From NCBI RefSeq assembly GCF_900116145.1, contig NZ_FPAB01000013.1, positions 1 through 64,000 of the forward strand: a stretch of 64,000 nucleotides of DNA, read 5' to 3'. Position 1 is the stretch's first letter. The number at the start of each line of letters is the position of its first letter. The translations under genes and the position numbers were made by a program. Below are positions 51,975 through 60,174 of the stretch, piece after piece. Below the pieces are notes generated by a model that worked only from the letters and a program-made list of their open reading frames with translations, had not been told where the DNA came from and ran no database searches. The DNA is from Streptomyces harbinensis. GTDB taxonomy: Bacteria > Actinomycetota > Actinomycetes > Streptomycetales > Streptomycetaceae.

Positions 51975-53012
51975 ATGACGACCGACGACACGCTGGCGTT
52001 CGCCGAGAGCCCGGTCCAGCTGCTCAACATACTGGAGTGGGCCCACATCCACCCCGGCCCCCGTACGGTCGTCATCCTGCCCCCGCACGACCCCACCTCC
52101 CGGGGCCAGCTGCGCCGGATGGCCCAGCTGGCCCGGGACGAGGGGCACCGGGTGCTGTGGCAGGAGGCACGCGGCGGGGCCCTGAAGCCCTCCCGCGCCC
52201 TGGCCGCCCTCGCCGGGCCGCTGCGCCGGGCGCAACTGCTGCTCATCGGGGACCCGTTCTCCCGCTATCTGCAACTGCTGCTGTCCATGGCCAGACGCTG
52301 CGACATCGTCGTGGTGGACGACGGCACCGCCACCATGGAGTTCACCGCGCAACTGGCGCGGGGCGAACGCCTGGTGCGCTGGCACCGCGCCGCACCCTCC
52401 GGCGCGCGCGCCGCGCTGTTCGCACCGGTCGCCAAGCGGGCGGTGCGGCGGCTGACCCCGGCCACCGGGGTGGGCGTGGAGGTGTTCACCGCGATGCCGG
52501 TGGATCCCCCCGAGGGCGTGGCCGTCACCGCCAACACCCTGGCCTGGACCCGGGACCGGTTCGGCCCGCCCCGGGTCGCGGACGGCGCCGACCTGGTCGG
52601 CACCTCCCTGGTGGAGACCGGGGTCCTGCACGAGGACCGCTATCTGGCGGCCGTCGCCGATCTGGCGGAACGGCACGCGGTGGCCCGCTACTACGCGCAC
52701 CGCAAGGAGAGCGCCGAGAAGCTGCGCCGGGTGGAGCGCGAGGCGGGCCTGGAGATCGTCCGCCCCGACCTGCCGCTGGAACTGGTGGCGCGGCGCGGCC
52801 CGGTCGGCTCCAAGATCCTCAGCTTCCCCTCGACCGTGGTGCACACCCTGCCGCTGGTGCTGTCGGACACCGGCACCGAGATCGTGGTGTGCGACGTCTC
52901 GCCCGGCTGGTTCACCGACCGGGTGACCGAGCGGGCCAGCGGTTTCCTGTCCGCCGTCACCAGCACCGCGCGCGGTGCCCACGGGCTGAGCTTTCTCCCC
53001 GCCCCTCGATGA
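51975..53012 (+). CDS. Putative sialyltransferase-like glycosyltransferase
   Basis: A 345-residue cytosolic GT-B-like protein starting TLAFAESPVQLLNILEW, with VVVDDGTATMEF, a RYYAHRKESAEKLRRVE helix and FPSTVVHTLPLVLS. The pattern recalls the GT52/polysialyltransferase-type families that use CMP-nonulosonates. As the last gene of the cluster it would transfer the activated sugar to a cell-wall or capsule polymer, such as teichulosonic acid. The ATG has GAAGG upstream. Confidence 0.75.
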   Translation: MTTDDTLAFAESPVQLLNILEWAHIHPGPRTVVILPPHDPTSRGQLRRMAQLARDEGHRVLWQEARGGALKPSRALAALAGPLRRAQLLLIGDPFSRYLQLLLSMARRCDIVVVDDGTATMEFTAQLARGERLVRWHRAAPSGARAALFAPVAKRAVRRLTPATGVGVEVFTAMPVDPPEGVAVTANTLAWTRDRFGPPRVADGADLVGTSLVETGVLHEDRYLAAVADLAERHAVARYYAHRKESAEKLRRVEREAGLEIVRPDLPLELVARRGPVGSKILSFPSTVVHTLPLVLSDTGTEIVVCDVSPGWFTDRVTERASGFLSAVTSTARGAHGLSFLPAPR

Positions 53013-53155
53013 GGGGCGCCCCGAGACCCCGCCGCCGGATCAGAAGAAATAAAAAACAGTCATACCCAGTCAGTTGCGACCGTACGCGTTCCCGGCATGT
53101 GAAATCTCCGTGAGCGGCGCCGTTCCCGCGGCGAAACAGCGATAGTGTCGGATGC

Positions 53156-54382
53156 GTGAGTCAACAGCTGTCACCGGAGTCCGCCGGTGTGCTGAGCGAT
53201 GCCCTGCGGCGCGAGCTGGTCGCGTTCCGCCGGGATCTCCACATGCACCCCGAGCTGGGCCACCAGGAGGTCCGTACCACCGCCGTCGTCAAGGAGCGCC
53301 TGGAGCGCGCGGGGCTCGCACCCCGCGTCCTCGACTGCGGCACAGGTCTGGTATGTGACATCCGCCCCGCCGGTGACGCGGGCCGCCTGCCGCTGCTGGC
53401 GCTCCGCGCCGACCTGGACGCGCTGCCGATCCCCGACACCAAGACCGTCGCGTACCGCTCCACCGTGCCGGGCCGCGCGCACGCCTGCGGCCACGACGTG
53501 CACACCACCGTGGTCCTCGGCGCCGGCCTGGTGCTCGCCGGGCTGGCCGCGCGCGGCGCGCTGCCGCAGCCGGTGCGGCTGATCTTCCAGCCCGCCGAGG
53601 AGGTGCTGCCCGGCGGCGCCACCGACGCCATCGACTCCGGGGTGCTGGACGGGGTGGGCCGCATCCTCGCGCTGCACTGCGACCCGAAGGTCGACGCCGG
53701 CCGCATCGGGCTGAAGACCGGCGCCATCACCTCCGCCTGCGACCGGCTGGAGATCCGGCTCACCGGCGACGGCGGCCACACCGCCCGCCCGCATCTGACC
53801 ACCGACCTGGTCACCGCCGCCGCCCGGGTGATCACCGACGTGCCGGCCCTGCTGGCCCGCCGCGTCGACACCCGCGCCGGGCTCGCCGTCACCTGGGGCC
53901 GGCTCACCACCGGGCACGCCTCCAACGTCATCCCGCAGCGCGCCGAGATCTCCGGCACCATGCGCTGCCTGGAGCTGAGCGCCTGGCGGGCCGCCAAGGA
54001 CCTGGTCGAGGAGGCGGTCGGCGAGGTCGCGCGGCTGCACCAGGCCAAGTACGAGATCGACTACATCCGGGGCGTCCCCCCGGTGGTCAACGAGGAGACG
54101 ACCACCGCCCTGCTGGCCGCGGCCATGACCGAGCGGTTCGGCGCGGGCTCCGTGGAGCCCACCGAGCAGAGCCTGGGCGGCGAGGACTTCTCCTGGTACC
54201 TGGAGCAGGTGCCCGGCGCCATGGCCCGGCTCGGGGTCCGCGTCCCCGGCGACGGCGAGCGGCCCGGCGCCCCGCCGCGCGACATCCACCAGGGCGATTT
54301 CGACGTGGACGAGTCCGCGATCGGGGTCGGTGTGGAACTGCTCACCACCACCGCGCTCCTGGACGCTGCCGAGCGCCCCTGA
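53156..54382 (+). CDS. M20-family amidohydrolase (hippurate/N-acyl amino acid hydrolase type)
   Basis: A 408-residue zinc amidohydrolase. Metal-ligand motifs are RRDLHMHPELGHQE, ALRADLDALPI, HACGHDVHT, QPAEEVLPGGA and the C-terminal SLGGEDFSWYL. The group hydrolyses N-acyl or N-aminobenzoyl amino acids or auxin-like conjugates; the substrate is unknown. The GTG start follows TAGTGT at a short distance, so a leaderless transcript is possible. Confidence 0.93.
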   Translation: MSQQLSPESAGVLSDALRRELVAFRRDLHMHPELGHQEVRTTAVVKERLERAGLAPRVLDCGTGLVCDIRPAGDAGRLPLLALRADLDALPIPDTKTVAYRSTVPGRAHACGHDVHTTVVLGAGLVLAGLAARGALPQPVRLIFQPAEEVLPGGATDAIDSGVLDGVGRILALHCDPKVDAGRIGLKTGAITSACDRLEIRLTGDGGHTARPHLTTDLVTAAARVITDVPALLARRVDTRAGLAVTWGRLTTGHASNVIPQRAEISGTMRCLELSAWRAAKDLVEEAVGEVARLHQAKYEIDYIRGVPPVVNEETTTALLAAAMTERFGAGSVEPTEQSLGGEDFSWYLEQVPGAMARLGVRVPGDGERPGAPPRDIHQGDFDVDESAIGVGVELLTTTALLDAAERP

Positions 54383-54515
54383 GCGCCCCGGCGGCGCGAC
54401 AGGACAACCGGCCCGGGTATCCGGCGCACCGCCCCGGGTGCCCGGGCCGGCACCCGGCGCAATGTTGCGTACCGATTGCGTTCACGACGATCTGATAACG
54501 GGACCTTAGCCCGGC

Positions 54516-54543
54516 TTTACCCCACATCTACGCGCGTTACGAT
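54516..54543 (+). promoter_or_regulatory. Candidate promoter of the nucleoside transport operon
   Basis: TTTACC (54516-54521) and TACGAT (54538-54543) are separated by 16 bases, about 50 bases before the start of the lipoprotein gene. A small hairpin (AGCGCC at 54553-54558, GGCGCT at 54565-54570) follows in the leader. The match to the housekeeping consensus is moderate. Confidence 0.35.
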
Positions 54544-54594
54544 CCCTGCAACAGCGCCGTAAGAGGCGCTTTCAGAACCGAAGGGATCGTCCTC

Positions 54595-55653
54595 TTGCGC
54601 CGCGCCTCCAAGCTCGCAGCCTCGGTCGCCGTCACCGCGGCCCTCGCTCTGACCGCCACCGCGTGCGGTGAGAGCTCCACCTCGTCCAACAACTCCGGCT
54701 CCGACGCGAAGGGCGACGCCGGTGTCGGCCTCGCCTTCGACGTCGGCGGCCGGGACGACCACTCCTTCAACGAGTCCGCAGCCCGCGGCCTGGACCGCGC
54801 CGAGGAGGAGCTGGGCATCTCCTTCAAGGAGATGACCGCCAAGAACGACGAGACCGAGGCCGACCGCGAGCAGCGGCTGACCTCCCTCGCCGAGAACGGC
54901 TACAACCCGATCATCGGTGTCGGCTACCTCTACGGCAGCTCGATCGAGAAGGTCGCCGCCCAGTACCCCGACATCACCTTCGGCGTGGTGGACTCGGTCG
55001 TCGAGGGCGACAACGTCTACAGCATGGTCTTCTCCGAGCACGAGGGCTCCTACCTCGCCGGGGTGGCCGCCGCGCTGAAGACCGAGAGCGGCCAGGTCGG
55101 CTTCATCGGCGGCGTGAACAACCCGCTGATCAACAAGTTCGAGGCCGGGTTCGTCCAGGGCGTCCTCGACACCAACGAGAACGAGGGCACCGACGTCTCC
55201 GTGGACGTCCAGTACCTCTACGAGGACAACGACGCCGGCTTCAACGACGTCGCCAAGGCCCGCGAGACCGCCGACGGCATGCTCGGCCGCGGCGCGGACA
55301 TCATCTACACCGCCGCCGGCCAGTCCGGCCAGGGCTCCATCGAGACCGTCGCCGGTGTCGAGGGCGCCTGGGCGATCGGCGTGGACTCCGACGCGTACGA
55401 GCAGCCCGGCCTCGCCGAGTACAAGGACTCGATCCTCACCTCCGTGGTCAAGGGCGTGGACGTGGCCGTCTTCGACCTGATCAAGTCCGTGCAGGACGGC
55501 GAGCCGCTGAGCGGCCCGCACTCCTACAACCTGGAGGAGGGCGGCGTCTCGCTGGCCACCTCCGGCGGGTTCATCGACGACATCTCCGAGCAGATCGAGG
55601 CGGCCAAGGCCCGTATCGTCTCCGGTGAGGTCACCGTCCAGGAGACCCCGTAA
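54595..55653 (+). CDS. BMP-family nucleoside-binding lipoprotein
   Basis: A 352-residue lipoprotein with lipobox (LTATAC, Cys near residue 24) and a Ser/Asn linker. The BMP fold shows GLAFDVGGRDDHSFNESAARG, YNPIIGVGYLY, GEHEGSYLAG-like FSEHEGSYLAGVAA, VGFIGG and IYTAAGQSGQG. BMP proteins of this type bind nucleosides and feed the ABC permeases encoded next. It starts with TTG at 54595 after AAGGGATCG. Two hairpins follow it, so it should be expressed more than the membrane components. Confidence 0.92.
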   Translation: MRRASKLAASVAVTAALALTATACGESSTSSNNSGSDAKGDAGVGLAFDVGGRDDHSFNESAARGLDRAEEELGISFKEMTAKNDETEADREQRLTSLAENGYNPIIGVGYLYGSSIEKVAAQYPDITFGVVDSVVEGDNVYSMVFSEHEGSYLAGVAAALKTESGQVGFIGGVNNPLINKFEAGFVQGVLDTNENEGTDVSVDVQYLYEDNDAGFNDVAKARETADGMLGRGADIIYTAAGQSGQGSIETVAGVEGAWAIGVDSDAYEQPGLAEYKDSILTSVVKGVDVAVFDLIKSVQDGEPLSGPHSYNLEEGGVSLATSGGFIDDISEQIEAAKARIVSGEVTVQETP

Positions 55654-55660
55654 GACAGTG

Positions 55661-55686
55661 ACGGCCGCCCCCGGCGGGGCGGCCGT
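55661..55686 (+). terminator. First of two hairpins after the BMP gene
   Basis: Perfect 11-bp arms (55661-55671 and 55676-55686) with a CGGC loop, seven bases after the stop codon. It probably stabilises the upstream message or ends most transcription. Confidence 0.65.
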
Positions 55687-55689
55687 ACG

Positions 55690-55721
55690 GGGCCGGTGGG
55701 GGAGCGATCCCCCACCGGCCC
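55690..55721 (+). terminator. Second hairpin, 14-bp perfect stem with GCGA tetraloop
   Basis: Perfect 14-bp arms (55690-55703 and 55708-55721) close a GCGA loop of the stable GNRA class. Three bases after the first hairpin and 40 bases before the ATPase gene, it should attenuate read-through into the transporter genes. Confidence 0.75.
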
Positions 55722-55761
55722 TCCGCGTCGCTATCACCGTCCCGCGCGAGGAGAGTGCGCC

Positions 55762-57348
55762 ATCCCAGCCTCCAGCAGCTCCCCCGAGCCCAGCGGCACC
55801 ACCCCGGCCGTTGAGCTGCGCGGGATCACCAAACGCTTCCCCGGCGTCGTGGCCAACCACGACATCGACATCACCGTGCGCAAGGGCACCGTGCACGCCC
55901 TCGTCGGCGAGAACGGGGCCGGCAAGTCCACGCTGATGAAGATCCTCTACGGCATGCAGAAGCCGGACGAGGGCACCATCACCATCGACGGCGAGCAGGT
56001 CTCCTTCGCCACCCCCGCCGACGCCATCGCGCGCGGCATCGGCATGGTGCACCAGCACTTCATGCTCGCCGACAACCTCACCGTCGCCGAGAACGTCGTC
56101 CTCGGCGCCGAGAAGCTGCACGGCATCGGCGCCGGCGCCCGCGCCCGCATCAAGGAGATATCCGACGCCTACGGCCTCGGCGTGCGCCCCGACCTGCTGG
56201 TCGAGGAGATCGGCGTCGCCGACCGGCAGCGGGTGGAGATCCTCAAGGTCCTCTACCGGGGCGCCAGGACCCTCATCCTGGACGAGCCCACCGCCGTCCT
56301 GGTCCCGCAGGAGGTCGACGCCCTCTTCGGCAACCTCCGCGAGCTGACCGCCGAGGGCCTGACCGTCATCTTCATCTCCCACAAGCTGGGCGAGGTGCTG
56401 TCCGTCGCCGACGACATCACCGTCATCCGGCGCGGTACGACGGTGGCCTCCGTCGAGCCCGCCGGCGTCACCCCCAAGCAGCTGGCCGAGCTGATGGTCG
56501 GCTCCGAACTGCCCACCCCGGAGACCCGCGAGTCCACCGTCACCGACCGCCCGGTCCTCACCGTCTCCGGGCTGCGGCTGTCCGGCACCGACTCCGACGG
56601 GGTACGGCGCGACGTGCTCGCCGACGTCGGCTTCACCATCCACGCCGGCGAGGTGCTGGGCATCGCCGGTGTCGAGGGCAACGGCCAGGCGGAACTCGTC
56701 GAGGCGATCATGGGCATCCGCACCGCCGACGAGGGCACCGTCACCCTGGACGGCGCCGACATCACCCGGCACCCCACCCGGCGCCGCCGCGAGGACGGCA
56801 TCGGCTACATCCCCGAGGACCGGCACCGGCACGGGCTGCTCCTGGAGGCCCCGCTCTGGGAGAACCGGATGCTGGGCCACGTCACCCAGCGCCCCAACAG
56901 CAAGGGCCCCTGGCTGACCGCCCGGGACGCCCGCGCCGACACCGAGCGGATCGTGCGCGAGTACGACGTGCGCACCCCCGGCATCGACGTCACCGCGCGC
57001 TCGCTGTCCGGCGGCAACCAGCAGAAGCTGATCTTCGGCCGCGAGATGAGCCACGCGCCGAAGGTGCTGATCGCCGCCCACCCCACCCGGGGTGTGGACG
57101 TCGGCGCCCAGTCGCAGATCTGGGACCAGATCCGCGCCGCCCGCCGCGAAGGGCTCGCGGTGCTGCTGATCTCCGCCGACCTGGACGAACTGATCGGCCT
57201 CTCCGACAGCCTCCGCGTCATGTACCGCGGCCGGCTGGTCGCCGACGCCGACCCCGCCACCATCACCCCCGAGGAGTTGGGCACCGCCATGACCGGCGCC
57301 GCCACCGGCCACCTCGCGGGCGACGCCGCGACGGAGAACCCGTCATGA
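55762..57348 (+). CDS. Nucleoside ABC transporter ATPase with tandem nucleotide-binding domains
   Basis: The 528-residue protein has two ABC domains, as in sugar/nucleoside (BMP-type) transporters. Domain 1 has Walker A GENGAGKST, a degenerate signature (VADRQRVEILKVL) and Walker B LILDEPTAV. Domain 2 has VEGNGQAE in place of Walker A, signature LSGGNQQK, and VLIAAHPTRGVDVG. No ATG, GTG or TTG precedes the domain at a ribosome site. ATC at 55762 follows GAGGAG with eight-base spacing and is the best start. A GTG at 55696 sits inside a hairpin. The permease start overlaps its stop (ATGA). Confidence 0.9.
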   Translation: MPASSSSPEPSGTTPAVELRGITKRFPGVVANHDIDITVRKGTVHALVGENGAGKSTLMKILYGMQKPDEGTITIDGEQVSFATPADAIARGIGMVHQHFMLADNLTVAENVVLGAEKLHGIGAGARARIKEISDAYGLGVRPDLLVEEIGVADRQRVEILKVLYRGARTLILDEPTAVLVPQEVDALFGNLRELTAEGLTVIFISHKLGEVLSVADDITVIRRGTTVASVEPAGVTPKQLAELMVGSELPTPETRESTVTDRPVLTVSGLRLSGTDSDGVRRDVLADVGFTIHAGEVLGIAGVEGNGQAELVEAIMGIRTADEGTVTLDGADITRHPTRRRREDGIGYIPEDRHRHGLLLEAPLWENRMLGHVTQRPNSKGPWLTARDARADTERIVREYDVRTPGIDVTARSLSGGNQQKLIFGREMSHAPKVLIAAHPTRGVDVGAQSQIWDQIRAARREGLAVLLISADLDELIGLSDSLRVMYRGRLVADADPATITPEELGTAMTGAATGHLAGDAATENPS

Positions 57349-58481
57349 GCGCCGCGTCCGCCGTGACCGCCCGGATCAAGAACATCGACCGGGAGAAGAT
57401 CGTCCTGGGCGTGGCCGCCCCGCTGCTGGCGATCGTCACCGCCGTCGTCATCACCTCGCTGGTGATGCTGGCCACCGGACAGAACCCGTTCCAGGCGTTC
57501 TCCGTGATGATCGACTTCGGCACCAAGAGCGACAGCCAGGTCTGGATCATCAACAAGGCGATCCCGTACTACCTGTCCGCCGTCGCGGTCGCCATCGGCT
57601 TCCGGATGAACCTCTTCAACATCGGGGTCGACGGCCAGTACCGGGTCGCCGCCTTCTTCGCCGCCGCCGTCGGCGGTGCGCTGGCGCTGCCCGGCATCGT
57701 GCAGATCCCGGTGATCATCCTCACCGCCATGCTGGTCGGTGCCCTGTGGGCCGGGATCGCCGGCTACCTCAAGGCCACCCGGGGCGTCAGCGAAGTGATC
57801 ACCACGATCATGCTGAACTTCATCGGCGGCTCCCTCATCGGCTACTTCCTGAAGGAGGGCCGGCTCGCCGAGCGCGAGGGGAACCTGATCCACACCAAGG
57901 ACATCCCCGACTCCAGCTACTTCTTCGAGATCCCCACCAGCGTCCAGCCGATCTACGGCACCATCGTGATCGCCGTCGCGGTCGGCATCGGCTACTGGTT
58001 CCTGCTCAGCCGCACCCGCTTCGGCTACGACCTGCGGGCGGTCGGCGCCTCCGAGTCCGCCGCCGAGGCGTCCGGGGTGTCCGTCAAGCGCACCGTGATC
58101 ACCACGATGCTGCTCTCCGGAGCGGTGGCCGGCCTGGTCGGCATGCCCACCCTGCTGAACATCTCCGGCAACTACGGCAACGACTTCCCCACCGGCATCG
58201 GCTTCACCGGCATCGCCATCGCCCTGCTGGGCCGCAACAGCGCGATCGGCATGGCGTTCGCCGCGCTGCTGTGGGGCTTCCTGGAGCGCACCGGCAACCA
58301 GCTGGAGTTCGAGGGTTACGCCCAGGAGATCGTCGGCGTGATGCAGGGCGTGATCGTGCTGTCCGTCGTCGTCGCCTACGAACTCGTCCGCCGCTGGGGC
58401 ATCAAGCGCCAGCAGCGTTTCGTCGGAGAACAACTCGCCGCCCAGGCCCAGGCACGGAAAGACGCGGAGGTGACGGCGTGA
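57345..58481 (+). CDS. Nucleoside ABC transporter permease 1
   Basis: A 378-residue membrane protein of the BPD_transp_2 family with about 9-10 helices. Sequence marks are FRMNLFNIGVDGQYRVAAF, the coupling-type stretch ATRGVSEVITTIMLNFIGGSLIGYFL and GIAIALLGRNSAIGMAFAALLWG. The start is ATGA-coupled to the ATPase gene and the stop GTGA-coupled to the second permease gene. Confidence 0.94.
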   Translation: MSAASAVTARIKNIDREKIVLGVAAPLLAIVTAVVITSLVMLATGQNPFQAFSVMIDFGTKSDSQVWIINKAIPYYLSAVAVAIGFRMNLFNIGVDGQYRVAAFFAAAVGGALALPGIVQIPVIILTAMLVGALWAGIAGYLKATRGVSEVITTIMLNFIGGSLIGYFLKEGRLAEREGNLIHTKDIPDSSYFFEIPTSVQPIYGTIVIAVAVGIGYWFLLSRTRFGYDLRAVGASESAAEASGVSVKRTVITTMLLSGAVAGLVGMPTLLNISGNYGNDFPTGIGFTGIAIALLGRNSAIGMAFAALLWGFLERTGNQLEFEGYAQEIVGVMQGVIVLSVVVAYELVRRWGIKRQQRFVGEQLAAQAQARKDAEVTA

Positions 58482-59779
58482 CCACCACCGTGGAGACCCC
58501 CGCCGGAAAACCCGAGGGCGACCAGCGCAAGGGCAGGGCCGAGGCCGGCTCGCGCCGTCGGCTGACCTACCCGAAGGTCCTGCTGCTGATAGCGGCGGGC
58601 CTGGTCCTGCTGTCCGTGGTGCGGATGGTGACCGGCGCCGACTCGCTCACCGCCACCAGCCAGTGGTCCAGTGCCCTCAGCTTCGCCGTCCCGATCGGCC
58701 TGGCGGGCCTGGGCGGCCTGTGGGCCGAGCGCGCCGGTGTCGTCAACATCGGGCTCGAAGGCATGATGATGCTCGGCCTGTTCGCGGCCGGCTGGATCGG
58801 CTGGCAGTACGGGCCCTGGGCCGCGGTGCTGGCCGGCATCGTCGGCGGTGTGCTGGGCGGTCTGGTGCACGCGGTGGCCACCGTCACCTTCGGTGTGGAC
58901 CACATCGTCTCCGGTGTCGCCATCAACATCCTGGCGCTCGGTGTGGTGCAGTTCCTCGCCAAGCTGTGGTTCGGCGCCGAGGGCAGCGAGGCCAAGCTGA
59001 ACGGCGGCAACGACAAGCAGTCCCCGCAGATGGAGGTGCTGGAGCCGTTCTCGGTGCCCGGCGTCGCCGACTGGCTGGGCAGCCTCGCCGACAAGCGCTG
59101 GTTCCTGATCTCCGACCTGGCCGGCATCGTGCGGGCCGGCGTCAACAACGTCTCGTGGCTGACGCTGCTGGCCGTGCTGCTGTTCGCCGGCACCTATCTG
59201 GTGCTGTGGAAGACCTCCTTCGGGCTGCGGCTGCGTTCCTGCGGCGAGAACCCGCAGGCCACCGAGTCGCTCGGCGTCAACGTGTACGCGTACAAGTACA
59301 TGGCGCTGGCGGTCTCCGGCGGTCTGGCGGGCCTGGGCGGCGCGTACCTGGCGGTGCTGATCCGCATGTACCAGGACGGCCAGACCGGCGGGCGCGGCTA
59401 TCTGGGCCTGGCCACCATGATCTTCGGCAACTGGCGCCCCGGCGGCGTCGCCACCGGCGCCGGCCTGTTCGGCTTCATGGACGCGCTCCAGACCCGGGAC
59501 GGCGGGGCCACCGTGCACGCCACGCTGCTGCTGTTCGCGCTCGCGCTGGCCGGGGTCGCCCTGTGGCAGCTGTGGCGCGGCAAGCGGCTGACGGCGCTGG
59601 TCGTCGCGGTGGTCGGAGCGGCGCTGTGGATCTGGTACGCCACCACTGACACGATGCCGCTGGAGCTGGTGAGCGCCAGCCCGTATCTGACGACGCTGCT
59701 GGTGCTGACCCTGTTCGCCCAGCGGTTGCGGACCCCGAAAGCGGTGGGCAAGCCCTACCGGAGAGGCGAGGGCGGCTAG
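58478..59779 (+). CDS. Nucleoside ABC transporter permease 2
   Basis: A 433-residue membrane protein of the same family, with LWAERAGVVNIGLEGMMMLGLFAAG, FGVDHIVSGVAINILALGVVQF and GYLGLATMIFGNWRPGGVATGAGLFGF. A soluble N-terminal 30 residues and extra helices at the C terminus make it longer than permease 1. The GTG start overlaps the preceding stop. Its stop abuts the cytidine deaminase start (TAGATGG), so the salvage genes are in the same operon. Confidence 0.94.
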   Translation: MTTTVETPAGKPEGDQRKGRAEAGSRRRLTYPKVLLLIAAGLVLLSVVRMVTGADSLTATSQWSSALSFAVPIGLAGLGGLWAERAGVVNIGLEGMMMLGLFAAGWIGWQYGPWAAVLAGIVGGVLGGLVHAVATVTFGVDHIVSGVAINILALGVVQFLAKLWFGAEGSEAKLNGGNDKQSPQMEVLEPFSVPGVADWLGSLADKRWFLISDLAGIVRAGVNNVSWLTLLAVLLFAGTYLVLWKTSFGLRLRSCGENPQATESLGVNVYAYKYMALAVSGGLAGLGGAYLAVLIRMYQDGQTGGRGYLGLATMIFGNWRPGGVATGAGLFGFMDALQTRDGGATVHATLLLFALALAGVALWQLWRGKRLTALVVAVVGAALWIWYATTDTMPLELVSASPYLTTLLVLTLFAQRLRTPKAVGKPYRRGEGG

Positions 59780-60169
59780 ATGGCGGACGCACCGGAGGTG
59801 GACTGGGAGGCGCTGCGCGAGCGGGCCAGGGAGGTCATGGGCCGGGCGTACGCCCCCTACTCCCGCTACCCGGTGGGTGCCGCCGCCCTCGTGGACGACG
59901 GCCGTACGGTGGTCGGCTGCAATGTGGAGAACGCCTCCTACGGGGTGGGCCTGTGCGCCGAGTGCGGCCTCGTCTCCACGCTGCACGCCACCGGCGGCGG
60001 CCGGCTCACCCACTTCACCTGCGTCAACGGCAAGGGGGAGATCATCACCCCCTGTGGCCGCTGCCGGCAGCTGCTGATGGAAAACGGCGGGCCCGGGCTG
60101 CTGGTGGACACCCCCACCGGCGGCATCCGGCCGCTGTCCGATCTGCTCCCCGAATCCTGGAACTTCTGA
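59780..60169 (+). CDS. cdd: Cytidine deaminase
   Basis: A 129-residue homotetramer-type enzyme converting cytidine or deoxycytidine to (deoxy)uridine. Zinc motifs are CAECG (catalytic Glu) and PCGRCRQ, with NVENASYG for ribose binding. Its position directly after the nucleoside importer genes shows salvage of imported pyrimidine nucleosides. Confidence 0.97.
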   Translation: MADAPEVDWEALRERAREVMGRAYAPYSRYPVGAAALVDDGRTVVGCNVENASYGVGLCAECGLVSTLHATGGGRLTHFTCVNGKGEIITPCGRCRQLLMENGGPGLLVDTPTGGIRPLSDLLPESWNF

Positions 60170-60174
60170 ACCCC

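Noticed and set aside
55696..55761. GTG at 55696 as start of the transporter ATPase
   Set aside because: It lies within the left arm of a 14-bp perfect hairpin and has no ribosome site; GAGGAG is placed for the ATC at 55762.
54517..57312. 931-residue minus-strand frame
   Set aside because: It is antisense to the BMP lipoprotein and ATPase genes, both with unmistakable motifs, and its Gly/Asp/Val-rich composition is the usual shadow of high-GC third positions.
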